This document shows, one piece after another, positions 16,431-24,530 of a stretch of 39,890 nucleotides of DNA (position 1 is its first letter; every line of letters starts with the position of its first letter). The notes below the pieces were generated by a model that did no database searches, was not told the origin of the DNA, and was given only the letters and a program-made list of their open reading frames with translations. Both the position numbers and the translations under genes were made by a program. Where the stretch lies: NCBI RefSeq assembly GCF_009755605.1, contig NZ_WPNZ01000041.1, positions 1 to 39,890 of the forward strand. The letters are read 5' to 3'. The DNA is from Streptomyces typhae. Its GTDB lineage: Bacteria > Actinomycetota > Actinomycetes > Streptomycetales > Streptomycetaceae.

Positions 16431-17005
16431 CTGCGCCCATGCGCACGCCCGGTTCTTCCATCGAGCCCACAGGACCCGACGGGACGAAGAAGCCCGACGC
16501 GCCCGACGTGCCCGACGTGAACGAGAGCGACGAACCCCTCGCGTACGGACTCAGCAGCGAGGCCCGCAACCTGCACTGGCTGCTGACCAACCTGGTCGAC
16601 GAGGTGTCCGGCATCCTCTCGGTCGCCGTCGTCTCGTCCGACGGGCTCCTCCTGCTCTCCTCGGACCCCGCGCGCAACGCCGAGCGCCGTCCCGCGACGA
16701 GCCCGACCGGGCCCAGGGGCTCCAGCGCCGACCTGGCCACCATCGTGTCCGGCCTCGGCAGCCTCACCGTCGGTGCGGCCCGGCTCATGGAGGGCGGCAA
16801 GGTCCGGCAGACCGTCGTCGCCATGGCGGAGGGCAGCCTGTTCGTGATGGCCATCAGCGACGGCTCGCTGCTCGGAGTGCACGCGACGCCGGACTGCGAC
16901 ATGACGGTCGTCGCGTACCACATGGCGCTCTTCGTCGGCCGGGCCGGACACGTCCTGACGCCCGAACTCCGCAGCGAGCTGCGGCAGTCGATGGAGAGCG
17001 CCTGA
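16427..17005 (+). CDS. cvnB: Conservon roadblock/LC7-domain protein CvnB
   Basis: A 192-aa protein with a roadblock/LC7 domain: LHWLLTNLVDEVSGILSVAVVSSDGLLLLSSD, then DLATIVSGLGSLTVGAARLMEGGKVRQTVVAMAEGSLFVMAISDGSLLGVHATPDCDMTVVAYHMALFVGRAGHVLTPELRSELR. In conservons this protein is taken as a regulator of the partner GTPase, like MglB toward MglA. The start is the unusual TTG at 16427, well placed after GAGGAGG (16413-16419) and overlapping the cvnA stop (TTGA). The next ATG (16439) is too far from the ribosome site. The domain is preceded by ~40 polar residues (GPDGTKKPDAPDVPDVNESD). It is followed by cvnC at TGATG. Confidence 0.92.
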   Translation: MTAPMRTPGSSIEPTGPDGTKKPDAPDVPDVNESDEPLAYGLSSEARNLHWLLTNLVDEVSGILSVAVVSSDGLLLLSSDPARNAERRPATSPTGPRGSSADLATIVSGLGSLTVGAARLMEGGKVRQTVVAMAEGSLFVMAISDGSLLGVHATPDCDMTVVAYHMALFVGRAGHVLTPELRSELRQSMESA

Positions 17006-17418
17006 TGAGCGCCGTCCCGAGGCTGCCGGTGCGCGGCGGCGACCGCAAACCCGCGCGGGTGCGCCCGTACTCGCTGACCGGCGGCCGCACCCGCTTCGGC
17101 CACGTCCTGCTCGTCGAGACGTTCGTGGCCGCCAACCCCGCCATCGAAGCGCCCGAGGGGCGGCGCGAGCTGGACCGGGGGGACGCGCCGGCGCTCCGGG
17201 GGATGCCGGAGATGCGGGCCATCGTCGAGATCTGCCGCCGTATGCGTACGGTCGCCGAGATCTCGGCGCTCCTGAAGATGCCGCTCGGCGTGGTCCGCGT
17301 ACTCCTCAGCGACCTCGCCGACCAGGGAAAGATCCGCGTGTACGGAACGGGCCACGGCCCCGGGCAGCCGAACCGCGCACTGCTCGAAAGGGTGCTGAGT
17401 GGACTCCGTCGTCTCTGA
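17005..17418 (+). CDS. cvnC: Conservon DUF742 protein CvnC
   Basis: A 137-aa protein of the DUF742 family: RPYSLTGGRTRFGHVLLVETFVAANP at the start, then a winged-helix-like end, IVEICRRMRTVAEISALLKMPLGVVRVLLSDLADQGKIRVY. The helix-turn-helix look of the second half is seen across the family, but DNA binding has not been settled; it may be a structural partner of CvnA/B/D. The ATG shares one base with the cvnB stop (TGATG), and the 3' end overlaps cvnD by 20 bp, so all four conservon genes are translationally linked. Confidence 0.92.
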   Translation: MSAVPRLPVRGGDRKPARVRPYSLTGGRTRFGHVLLVETFVAANPAIEAPEGRRELDRGDAPALRGMPEMRAIVEICRRMRTVAEISALLKMPLGVVRVLLSDLADQGKIRVYGTGHGPGQPNRALLERVLSGLRRL

Positions 17419-18076
17419 CGCCGACGACATGACAGGCGCGACAGCCGTGACCGCGGCCGAACTCCTCGACGCCGATGCCGATGCCGACGCCGAGGAGGAA
17501 CTCCAGGCCTGGCAGACCGACCGCACCCGCGCGCCCACCGCCACGAAGATCGTCGTCGCGGGCGGCTTCGGCGTGGGCAAGACGACGCTCGTCACCGTCG
17601 TCTCCGAGATCACGCCCCTGCGGACGGAGGCGCTGATGACGCAGGCCAGCGCCGACACCGACGACCTGAGCGCGACCCCGGAGAAGACCACGACCACGGT
17701 CGCCATGGACTTCGGCCGCATCACCCTGGACGACGACCTCGTCCTGTACCTGTTCGGCACACCGGGCCAGCAGCGCTTCTGGTTCATGTGGGACGACCTC
17801 GTACGCGGCGCGATCGGCGCCGTCGTGCTCGCCGACACCCGCCGCCTCACCGACTGCTTCCCGGCGCTCGACTACTTCGAGAGCTGTGGGCTGCCCTACG
17901 TCGTGGCCGTGAACCACTTCGAGGGCACCGAGCGGTACGAGGCCGAGGACGTGCGCGAGGCGCTGACGGTACCCGACCGCGTACCCGTCATGATCATGGA
18001 CGCGCGGCAGCGGATCCCGGTGATCGAGTCGCTGCTCGCCCTGGTGGGCCACGCACTGGACCACGCCCCCGAGTAG
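17399..18076 (+). CDS. cvnD: Conservon Ras-like GTPase CvnD
   Basis: A 225-aa GTP-binding protein. The P-loop is GGFGVGKT (55-62), the switch region carries TTTTVAMDFGRI, the G3 position reads LFGTPGQQR (the DxxG Asp is replaced, as is usual in CvnD), and the G4-like motif is AVNHFEG. The Asp-rich N-terminus (DADADADAEEE) is a disordered extension. CvnD is the switch of the conservon, most similar to MglA/Arf-like GTPases. The start is GTG 17399 with GAAAGGGTG upstream. The end is followed after 54 bp by a flavoprotein gene in the same direction, which may be the effector enzyme of this conservon. Confidence 0.93.
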   Translation: MDSVVSDADDMTGATAVTAAELLDADADADAEEELQAWQTDRTRAPTATKIVVAGGFGVGKTTLVTVVSEITPLRTEALMTQASADTDDLSATPEKTTTTVAMDFGRITLDDDLVLYLFGTPGQQRFWFMWDDLVRGAIGAVVLADTRRLTDCFPALDYFESCGLPYVVAVNHFEGTERYEAEDVREALTVPDRVPVMIMDARQRIPVIESLLALVGHALDHAPE

Positions 18077-18130
18077 GACGCACGGACCGCCGCCCCCCCA
18101 CGGTCGCCCCGAACAGAAGGACCCAGCACC

Positions 18131-19366
18131 ATGCGCAAGATACTCATCGTCGGAGCCGGTCAGTCCGGCTTGCAGATCGCACTCGGCCTCCAGTCCAAGG
18201 GGTACGAGGTCACCCTGATGTCCAACCGCACGGCCGACGAGATACGGTCCGGGCGGGTCATGTCGACGCAGTGCATGTTCCACACGGCGCTCCAGCACGA
18301 GCGCGACCTGGAGCTGAACTTCTGGGAGTCGCAGGCCCCGGACATCGAGGGCGTGGGCGTGTCCGTGGCGGGCCCCGACTCTTCCCGCGTCATCGACTGG
18401 GTCGGCAGGCTCGACGGCCACGCGCAGTCCGTGGACCAGCGCGTGAAGATGGCAGGCTGGATGGAGACGTTCGCGCGGCGCGGCGGGCAGCTCGTCATCC
18501 ACGGCGCGGCGGTCTCCGACCTCGACTACTTCTCCCGCACGTACGACCTGGTCCTGGTGGCCGCGGGCAAGGGCGAGCTGGTGTCGATGTTCGAGCGGGA
18601 CGCGGAGCGCTCGCCGTACGACTCGCCGCAGCGGGCGCTCGCCGTGGCGTACGTCCACGGCCTCGGGCCGCGCCCGGAGCACCCCGGGTTCGACGCGGTG
18701 CGGTGCAACCTGGTGCCCGGTGTGGGCGAGCTGTTCGTCATGCCGACGCTCACCACGTCCGGCCGCGCCGACATCCTCTTCTGGGAGGGCGTTCCCGGCG
18801 GCCCCCTCGACGTCTTCCAGGGCGTCAAGGACCCCGGCGAGCACCTCGCGCTCACCCTGGAACTCCTGGAGAAGTTCGTGCCCTGGGAGTACGCGCGAGC
18901 CACCAAGGTCGAGCTCACCGACGCCGGCGGCACCCTGTCCGGGCGGTACGCCCCCACCGTCCGCAAGCCCGTCGGCCGGCTGCCCTCCGGCGGACTCGTC
19001 CTCGGCGTCGGTGACGTCGTCGTCGCCAACGACCCCATCACCGGGCAGGGCTCCAACTCCGCCGCCAAGTGCGCGGCCTCCTACCTGGCGTCGATCGTGG
19101 CCCACGGGGACCGGCCCTTCGACGAGGAGTGGATGCGGGGGGCCTTCGACCGGTACTGGGACACGGCGCGGCACACCACGAAGTGGACCAACGCGATGCT
19201 CGGGGTGCCGCCCGAGCACGTCCTGGACATCCTCGGCGCCGGGGGCACCCTCCAGCCGGTGGCCGACCGGTTCGCCAACGGGTTCAACGACCCGGCCGAC
19301 TTCGAGAACTTCTTCTACGAGGCGGAGGCGGCGGAGCGCTACCTGGCGGAGGCCGCCGCGGCGTAG
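18131..19366 (+). CDS. Styrene-monooxygenase-like FAD-dependent oxygenase
   Basis: A 411-aa flavoprotein. It opens with the FAD-binding fold ILIVGAGQSGLQIALGLQSKGYEVTL (GxGxxG) and resembles the StyA group: VMSTQCMFHTALQHERDLELNFW, the second FAD motif LVLGVGDVVVANDPITGQGSN, and the C-terminal WTNAMLGVPPEHVLDILGAG. StyA-type enzymes use FADH2 from a separate reductase to epoxidise or otherwise oxygenate a substrate; no reductase gene is seen nearby. ATG 18131 has AAGGA upstream. It lies 54 bp after cvnD in the same direction and is probably cotranscribed. Some conservons end in a cytochrome P450, so an oxygenase in this position fits a known layout with a different enzyme. The substrate is unknown. 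Confidence 0.9.
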   Translation: MRKILIVGAGQSGLQIALGLQSKGYEVTLMSNRTADEIRSGRVMSTQCMFHTALQHERDLELNFWESQAPDIEGVGVSVAGPDSSRVIDWVGRLDGHAQSVDQRVKMAGWMETFARRGGQLVIHGAAVSDLDYFSRTYDLVLVAAGKGELVSMFERDAERSPYDSPQRALAVAYVHGLGPRPEHPGFDAVRCNLVPGVGELFVMPTLTTSGRADILFWEGVPGGPLDVFQGVKDPGEHLALTLELLEKFVPWEYARATKVELTDAGGTLSGRYAPTVRKPVGRLPSGGLVLGVGDVVVANDPITGQGSNSAAKCAASYLASIVAHGDRPFDEEWMRGAFDRYWDTARHTTKWTNAMLGVPPEHVLDILGAGGTLQPVADRFANGFNDPADFENFFYEAEAAERYLAEAAAA

Positions 19367-19384
19367 CCCCCGTCGGCGCTCCGC

Positions 19385-19410
19385 GCCTCGTCCTCAATCG
19401 CCGGACGGGC
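19385..19410. repeat. Common Streptomyces intergenic element (Ctc-AATCGCCGGACGGGC type)
   Basis: The sequence CCTCAATCGCCGGACGGGC (about 19392-19410), preceded by GCCTCGT, matches a short element I recognise as very frequent between Streptomyces genes, often in inverted pairs acting as terminators. Here a single arm lies between convergent genes and supplies the last codons and stop of the NlpC/P60 gene. Recognition is from memory, not a search. Confidence 0.6.
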
Positions 19411-20536
19411 TCCGCAGAGCCCGGCCACCTGCGGGCAGCCGCGGCGGCCGGTAGCCGGACACGGACCCCGCCCGCGGGTCGGGGCGCACCGCGCCGAGCA
19501 CGGGGTTCGAGGCGAGGGGGGAGACCCTGACGCGAGCCCCGGGGCGGGGGGCGTGGACGACCTTGCCGCGGCCGAGGTAGAGGGCGACGTGGGTGGCCTT
19601 GGGGAAGTAGACGACCAGGTCACCGGGGCGCAGCTTGCGCAGCGGAACCCGCGGCAACCGCGCCCACTGCTGCTGACTGGTTCGCGGGATCCCCCGCCCC
19701 GCCACCCCCCAGGCCCGCTGCGTCAACCCGGAGCAGTCGAACGCCGAAGGCCCCTCCGCCCCCCACGCGTACGGCTTCCCGATCTGCTTGACGGCGAAGC
19801 GCAGGGCCCGCGCGCCACGCGCGGAGGGCGCCCGCCCCGACCCGGCGGGCCCGAGCGCCCCGGACGCCAGGAGGCTCCGCTGCGCCCGGTCGGCGCCCCG
19901 CTCCTCGGCCCGCTCCAGCGCGGCCAGCTGCTCGGTGCTGAGCGCGGCGAGCATCCCCTCGACCTCCCGCAGACGCGCACGCACCTTGTTCCGGGCCGAC
20001 TTCTGCCGCTGTGCGAGCGACTCCTGCGCGGCCAGGGCCCGCCGCGCCGCCCCGGCGAGGCCGTCGGCCTTCCGCGCGTCCGCGACGAGCCTGCTGACGG
20101 TGGCGGCCCGCTCGGCGCCCGCCCGGCGCAGGACGTGCCGCTGGTCGAGGGCGCCCTGCGGGTCGCGGGCGAGCAGCAGGCGGACGTACGGGGAGAACTC
20201 GACGGTGCCGCTCTGGTACTGCTGGCGGGCGAGGCGGCCCGCCGCCCCCTTGCCGTCGCGCGCGGCGGCCCGCGCCTTCGCCAGGTCCCGGTCGAGTCCC
20301 GCGGCCTCGCGGCGCTTGTCCCTGAGCTGCTCCTCGGCGGTGTTGTACTGCTCGGTGGACTCCTCGGCCCGCCGGTACAGGCGCTGGAGATCCGTCAGGA
20401 GTTCGGCGACGGGGCGTCGGCCGGGCTCCGGTACCGCGGGCGCCGCTGCTGCCGGGAACGGGGCCAGCGGTGCGGCTGTGACCAGCGCGGAGAGCGCGGA
20501 CCCGGTGCACACCCAGCGCAGCAACCTTCCTGACAC
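19394..20536 (-). CDS. Secreted NlpC/P60 peptidoglycan endopeptidase with coiled coil
   Basis: A 380-aa exported hydrolase. The signal peptide is LLRWVCTGSALSALVTAAPLAPFPAAAA. A long coiled-coil segment (about 42-220) precedes the NlpC/P60 domain (about 243-350), with catalytic Cys268 in AFDCSGLTQ, His316 in THVALY and His328 in VVHAPRPG. The layout is that of RipA-like D,L-endopeptidases that cleave peptide stems of peptidoglycan, with the coiled coil holding the enzyme inactive or attached to partners. The GTG start follows a perfect GGAGGTGAT. The last residues (RSPSGD) come from a common intergenic repeat. No c-di-AMP riboswitch could be recognised in the leader. Confidence 0.93.
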   Translation of the reverse strand: MSGRLLRWVCTGSALSALVTAAPLAPFPAAAAPAVPEPGRRPVAELLTDLQRLYRRAEESTEQYNTAEEQLRDKRREAAGLDRDLAKARAAARDGKGAAGRLARQQYQSGTVEFSPYVRLLLARDPQGALDQRHVLRRAGAERAATVSRLVADARKADGLAGAARRALAAQESLAQRQKSARNKVRARLREVEGMLAALSTEQLAALERAEERGADRAQRSLLASGALGPAGSGRAPSARGARALRFAVKQIGKPYAWGAEGPSAFDCSGLTQRAWGVAGRGIPRTSQQQWARLPRVPLRKLRPGDLVVYFPKATHVALYLGRGKVVHAPRPGARVRVSPLASNPVLGAVRPDPRAGSVSGYRPPRLPAGGRALRSPSGD

Positions 20537-20701
20537 GTCATCACCTCCGATGCGCGCCGGGCCGTCCGCCGCGCACCGCGAGCATCGGCCCGCCCCGCGG
20601 GACCCGCCCGTCGGCGGTCGGCGGTCGGCGCAATGAGGTCACTCGTCCAGGGCACCCCGGCGCGGCAGGTTGCGCCGGACCACCGTGGCGCCCACCCCTG
20701 G

Positions 20702-21013
20702 CTAGGCGTCCCCGGAGCGCCCGGACCCCGCCGCAGGCCCCGGCTTGGACCAGGGCCACTTCAGGTTCCGCAAGCCCCCCTCGGCGCCGCGCCCCTCGGC
20801 GTCGTACGTGTACTTCCAGCCGGAGTGCAGCCCGAGCCGCCGCGCGGGTCCCGCGGGCACCCGGCGGTACACGAGGACCGTGGGGGCGCCGCCCGCGTCG
20901 TCCGGGACCGGGACGCGGTAGACCTTCGGCGGGTGGCCGGTCGGGCCGAGCAGGACCGGGAGCACGCGGCCGTCGAGGGGCCCGCCCTCGAAGGGGGTGT
21001 CTTCACTCTTCAC
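20702..21013 (-). CDS. Conserved hypothetical protein, 103 aa
   Basis: A small protein starting VKSEDTPFEGGPLDGRVLPV and running through KVYRVPVPDDAGGAPTVLVYRRVPAG to GLHSGWKYTYDAEGRG. It is predicted to be a soluble all-beta protein with no signal peptide, membrane helix or known catalytic motif. The GTG at 21013 is the likely start, because the frame upstream reads into the next gene. It lies downstream of tetR on the same strand with a 37-bp gap, so it may be the last gene of that operon. The protein type looks familiar from other Streptomyces, but I cannot assign a function. Confidence 0.72.
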   Translation of the reverse strand: MKSEDTPFEGGPLDGRVLPVLLGPTGHPPKVYRVPVPDDAGGAPTVLVYRRVPAGPARRLGLHSGWKYTYDAEGRGAEGGLRNLKWPWSKPGPAAGSGRSGDA

Positions 21014-21050
21014 GGCACCAGTGTCACCCCGCACGCCACCCGCCGGGCCC

Positions 21051-21782
21051 TCACAGCAGGTGAGCGGCGTCCGCCACCACCGGGAGCACCCGCCGCACCA
21101 GCTCGCCCACGGCCCCGTCGGGCCCTTCCAGGGACAGGGCGCGGACGACCACGGCGGCGGTCTGCGGATCACGTCCGGCGGTGGCGGCGATCTGGACGAC
21201 GAACTGCTCGACCAGCCAGTCCCGCAGCTCGTCGAGGGGCGGCTGCTTGTCCTCGTCGAGCCAGATCAGGGAGGCAGCCTCCACGGCCGTGATCCACATC
21301 CGGACGGTCATCCGCAGCCGCGGCCCCGGCGGCTCGGGCAGCTCCATGTGGGCGAGGATGTGCTCGGCGGCGGCACGCCGCACCCCGTCGACGATCGCGG
21401 TCGTGCGCGAGGTCTCGACGACGCTGCCGCCGTGCAGCAGCGCGCTGAACCCGGCGTCGTGCTGGTCGACGAAGGCGAGATAGCGGTCGAGGGCACGGCC
21501 GAGGCGGCGGGTCAGCGGGCCGTCCTGCGGTTCGGCGAAGCACTTCTCCAGGTCGTCGGCGGCGGTGCGCAGCGCGGCTTCGTACAACTGCTGCTTGCCG
21601 CCGGGGAAGTAGCGGTACACCAGAGGCCGCGACACCCCGGCCGCCTCCGCGACGTCGTCGAGCGAGACCTCCTCGGGCGCGCGGTGCGCGAAGAGGTTCA
21701 GGGCGGCGTCGAGGAGCTGACTGCGCCGCTCCTCGACGCTGAGGCGCCGGTACGCGCGGGTGGGGCCGACGGCTTGGGTCAT
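21051..21782 (-). CDS. TetR-family transcriptional regulator
   Basis: A 243-aa regulator. The N-terminal DNA-binding domain is RRSQLLDAALNLFAHRAPEEVSLDDVAEAAGVSRPLVYRYFPGGKQQLYEAAL (about 18-70), a clear TetR helix-turn-helix. The C-terminal ligand domain is helical and includes RMWITAVEAASLIWLDE. It lies 84 bp downstream of the diiron oxygenase gene in the same direction and is likely in its operon, suggesting a feedback loop in which TetR represses the shared promoter until a substrate or product binds (inference). Confidence 0.93.
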   Translation of the reverse strand: MTQAVGPTRAYRRLSVEERRSQLLDAALNLFAHRAPEEVSLDDVAEAAGVSRPLVYRYFPGGKQQLYEAALRTAADDLEKCFAEPQDGPLTRRLGRALDRYLAFVDQHDAGFSALLHGGSVVETSRTTAIVDGVRRAAAEHILAHMELPEPPGPRLRMTVRMWITAVEAASLIWLDEDKQPPLDELRDWLVEQFVVQIAATAGRDPQTAAVVVRALSLEGPDGAVGELVRRVLPVVADAAHLL

Positions 21783-21866
21783 GTCCCGCAGCGTAACCGT
21801 GATTTCGTACGAGGAGCCGGTCCCGGGGACGCCCCCACGCGGGAACGGACGCCGGGGCGGGACCGC

Positions 21867-22805
21867 TCAGGCCAGCAGGCCCGAGGACCGCCACAGCCGC
21901 CGCCCCACCCCGCGCATCACGCCGATGTCGTCGAGGAAGTCCGTCAGGCGCTTGGCGCCGGACTGCATCACCTCGCGCCGGTGGCCGCTCGCCTTGACCT
22001 GGGCCAGGGCCTCGCGCCGGTCGAGGCCGACGTCCGTGTAGACCTTGGGGTTGACGAAGGCGAGGGAGAAGACGCGGGCCGCCTCGCCGCTGCTGACGCG
22101 GGTCAGCTCGCGCTCCCAGCGGGGCGCGGTCACCATCTGGCGCCGCAACTCCTCACGGGCGTACCGGACGTGGCGGGCCTCCTCCACGACGTGGATGCGG
22201 GTCACGCCGCGGACGAGGGACTGCACGCGCTCGTCCGGGAACGTCAGGCGCTGCATCCAGTCGAGGATCTCCTCGCCGAGCAGGGTGCAGGCGAAGGAGC
22301 CGGGGGTGGTGGAGACGGTCTTGAGCACGCGGGCCAGGTTGTGGTTCAGCCTGGTGACGGGGTACGTCGGCGCCCCGCCCTTCTGGATCATGCGGGCGAA
22401 CATCATCGAGTGCCGGCACTCGTCGGCGATCTCCGTGAGGGCGTACCGCACATGCGCGCTGGTCACGGACTTGTCGTAGATGTGCCGTACGAGGAGCTGC
22501 ATGAGGATGATCTCGAACCAGATGCCGAGCGAGGCGAGCGAGGCCGCCTCGTGCCGGGCGAGGTCCATGCGCTGCTCCTCGGACATCCGCTTCCACAGCG
22601 GGGTGTCGTAGAGCGAGACGAGCTCCGGCGGCCAGAACCACTTGCCGTCCTCGACGGGGGCGTCCCAGTCGAGTTCCTTGTCCGGGTCGAAGGAGTGCCT
22701 GGCGGACGACTCGAGCAGGCGCTGGGCCACCTGCTCACGGTCCTTGAGCAGGCCGAGCGCGTCCCGCAGACCCGCAAGTTCGCTGTCTTCGGCCACGGTC
22801 GTCAT
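21867..22805 (-). CDS. AurF-like diiron oxygenase
   Basis: A 312-aa non-haem diiron protein of the AurF (p-aminobenzoate N-oxygenase) family. Putative metal ligands in order are Glu98 (WFEII), Glu129/His132 (ADECRH), Glu178 (LLGEEI), His205, Glu209 and His212 (HVVEEARH). The 3-, 27-, 4- and 3-residue spacings match those of AurF ligands, so the site looks complete. AurF-type enzymes oxidise aryl amines to nitro groups, but many relatives have unknown substrates. ATG 22805 has AGGAGATCT upstream; a longer frame starts at 22835. It is followed by a TetR gene. No biosynthetic cluster surrounds it, so a detoxifying or housekeeping oxidation is as likely as natural-product synthesis. Confidence 0.9.
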   Translation of the reverse strand: MTTVAEDSELAGLRDALGLLKDREQVAQRLLESSARHSFDPDKELDWDAPVEDGKWFWPPELVSLYDTPLWKRMSEEQRMDLARHEAASLASLGIWFEIILMQLLVRHIYDKSVTSAHVRYALTEIADECRHSMMFARMIQKGGAPTYPVTRLNHNLARVLKTVSTTPGSFACTLLGEEILDWMQRLTFPDERVQSLVRGVTRIHVVEEARHVRYAREELRRQMVTAPRWERELTRVSSGEAARVFSLAFVNPKVYTDVGLDRREALAQVKASGHRREVMQSGAKRLTDFLDDIGVMRGVGRRLWRSSGLLA

Positions 22806-23072
22806 GAGATCTCCTGCTCTCGTGTGCTCTCTCAAGCGGGTTACCGGGGGTCACGTCTTATGAGACTGCTTGTCAGCAAGGCCGTCAATCCCTTGTGCGC
22901 GACTTGTTGATCCGGCATCCACCAACGTGTGAGCTCGCGGAGGGGCCACCCCCTGTGCGGCGGTCGCACCCGGTGCTGGGACCGGATGTCGGCGGCCGAG
23001 CGCGGCGAACCGCGCAAGCGGCCGGCGCCTGGCGTCGCCCAGGAGCCCCCACCGCTGCGCGCCCAGGGCGGG
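22806..23072. other. Intergenic region between pbpA and the diiron oxygenase gene
   Basis: Near 22876 the minus strand has TTGACG about 70 bp before the oxygenase start. A short inverted repeat TGCT-TGTC-AGCA (22865-22876) is a possible TetR site. At 23028-23043, CCTGG-N6-CCAGG is a weak hairpin that may end pbpA transcription. No gene is seen. Confidence 0.4.
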
Positions 23073-24530
23073 CTAAGCGCCGAGCACCGCCTCCATCACA
23101 GCCTTGGCGATCGGTGCCGCCGTGCCGCCGCCGCTGATGTCCGAGCGGTCGGCGGCGGCGTCCTCGACGACGACCGCGACCGCCACGGAGGGCTCGGGGT
23201 CCGCCGGCTTCCGGGCCCAGGCGATGAACCAGGCGTAGGGCGTGCCCGCGTTGCCCACGCCGTGCTGGGCCGTGCCCGTCTTGCCGCCGACGGTCACGCC
23301 GTCGATGGCCGCGTTCGTGCCGGTGCCCTTCTCGACGACGTCCGTCATCAGCTCGCGGAGCTGCGCCGCCGTGCGCGGGTTCATCGCCTGCTGAAGCGTC
23401 CGCGTATGGGTCGTGGCCACGATGTCGTCGTCGGCGGACGTCGTCCGGTCCACCAGGTGGGGGGCCTTGACCGAGCCGCCGCCCGCGACGGCCGCGGCGA
23501 CCATCGCCATCTGCAGCGGGGTGGCCCGCGTGTCGTACTGGCCGATGGCGGACAGCGCGAGCTGGGCGTCGTCCGTCGCGGTGTCGAAGGTGCTGCGGGC
23601 CGCGGGCGAGGGCACCTTCGGCCCCGGGCCGTCGAAGCCGAACCTCTTCGCGGTGTCCGCCAGGGCGTCCTGGCCCGTGTCCACGCCCAGCTTGGCGAAG
23701 ACGGTGTTGCAGGACCACTGGAAGGCGTGCCGGAGGCTGGCGTCCGAGCAGCCGTCGACCTCGTTGGCGAGGCTGGTGGAGGTGCCGGGCAGCGTGTACG
23801 GATCGGGGGACCGGGTGGGGGCGTCCAGGTCGGTGATCCGGCCCGCGTCGAGCGCGGCGGCGGCCGTCACCACCTTGAACGTCGACCCCGGCGGATAGGT
23901 CCGGCTGAGCGCGCGGTTGAGCATCGGCTTGTCGGGGTCGGCGTTCAGCGCCGCCCAGGCCCCGGTCACGGCGCTGCCGGTGCCCGCGAGGCGCTCGGGG
24001 TCGTAGCTGGGCGATGAGACCAGGGCGAGCACCTTCCCGGTGGCCGGGTCGAGTGCGGCCACGGCTCCCTTCCTGCCGCCGAGCCCGGCGAACGCCGCCC
24101 GCTGCGCGGCCGGTTCGACGGTGGTGACGACCTTGCCGCCGGGGCTGCGGGTGCGGGCCAGGTCGTTCCACAGGGGCAGCGGGGCGAGCATCGGGTCGGT
24201 GCCGGCGAGCAGGGCGTCCTCGGCGTGCTCCAGGAACGTGGTGCCGTACACCTGCGAGGCGAAGCCGGTGACGGGCGCGTACAACGGCCCGTTCGTGTAC
24301 GTGCGTTCGTGGCGGAGCTGCTCGCCGGTGTCCCGGGAGCCGGTGACGGCCCTGCCGCCGACCAGGATGTCGCCGCGCGCCCGGTCGTAGCGGGCGATGT
24401 CCTTGCGGCGGTTGGCGGGGTTGCTGTCGTACGCCTTGGAGTCCACGACCTGGACGCGGGTGGCGTTGACGAGCAGCGCGAGCAGGAGCAGGGCGCAGAG
24501 CGCGGCGGCGCGCCGGATGTACTTGGTCAT
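23073..24530 (-). CDS. pbpA: Class B penicillin-binding protein 2 (PbpA)
   Basis: A 485-aa transpeptidase anchored by one N-terminal helix (RRAAALCALLLLALLVNATRV). The penicillin-binding domain has all three signature motifs: Ser216-Thr-Phe-Lys in PPGSTFK, Ser273-Cys-Asn in WSCNTVF, and Lys417-Thr-Gly in GGKTGTAQ. It cross-links peptidoglycan outside the membrane. The short N-terminal domain and the neighbouring rodA-type gene match the actinobacterial PbpA group. Its ATG overlaps the stop of rodA (ATGA at 24527-24530), so glycosyltransferase and transpeptidase are made together, like other SEDS-PBP pairs. Streptomyces usually carry more than one such pair; this one lacks the serine/threonine kinase genes of the classical locus. 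Confidence 0.95.
   Translation of the reverse strand: MTKYIRRAAALCALLLLALLVNATRVQVVDSKAYDSNPANRRKDIARYDRARGDILVGGRAVTGSRDTGEQLRHERTYTNGPLYAPVTGFASQVYGTTFLEHAEDALLAGTDPMLAPLPLWNDLARTRSPGGKVVTTVEPAAQRAAFAGLGGRKGAVAALDPATGKVLALVSSPSYDPERLAGTGSAVTGAWAALNADPDKPMLNRALSRTYPPGSTFKVVTAAAALDAGRITDLDAPTRSPDPYTLPGTSTSLANEVDGCSDASLRHAFQWSCNTVFAKLGVDTGQDALADTAKRFGFDGPGPKVPSPAARSTFDTATDDAQLALSAIGQYDTRATPLQMAMVAAAVAGGGSVKAPHLVDRTTSADDDIVATTHTRTLQQAMNPRTAAQLRELMTDVVEKGTGTNAAIDGVTVGGKTGTAQHGVGNAGTPYAWFIAWARKPADPEPSVAVAVVVEDAAADRSDISGGGTAAPIAKAVMEAVLGA

Noticed and set aside
20537..20700. c-di-AMP (ydaO) riboswitch before the NlpC/P60 gene
   Set aside because: Often found before such genes in actinobacteria, but I could not recognise its conserved core in this leader.
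22885..24171. A 428-codon minus-strand frame overlapping pbpA
   Set aside because: It is another frame of the same strand as pbpA, which has all three PBP motifs.
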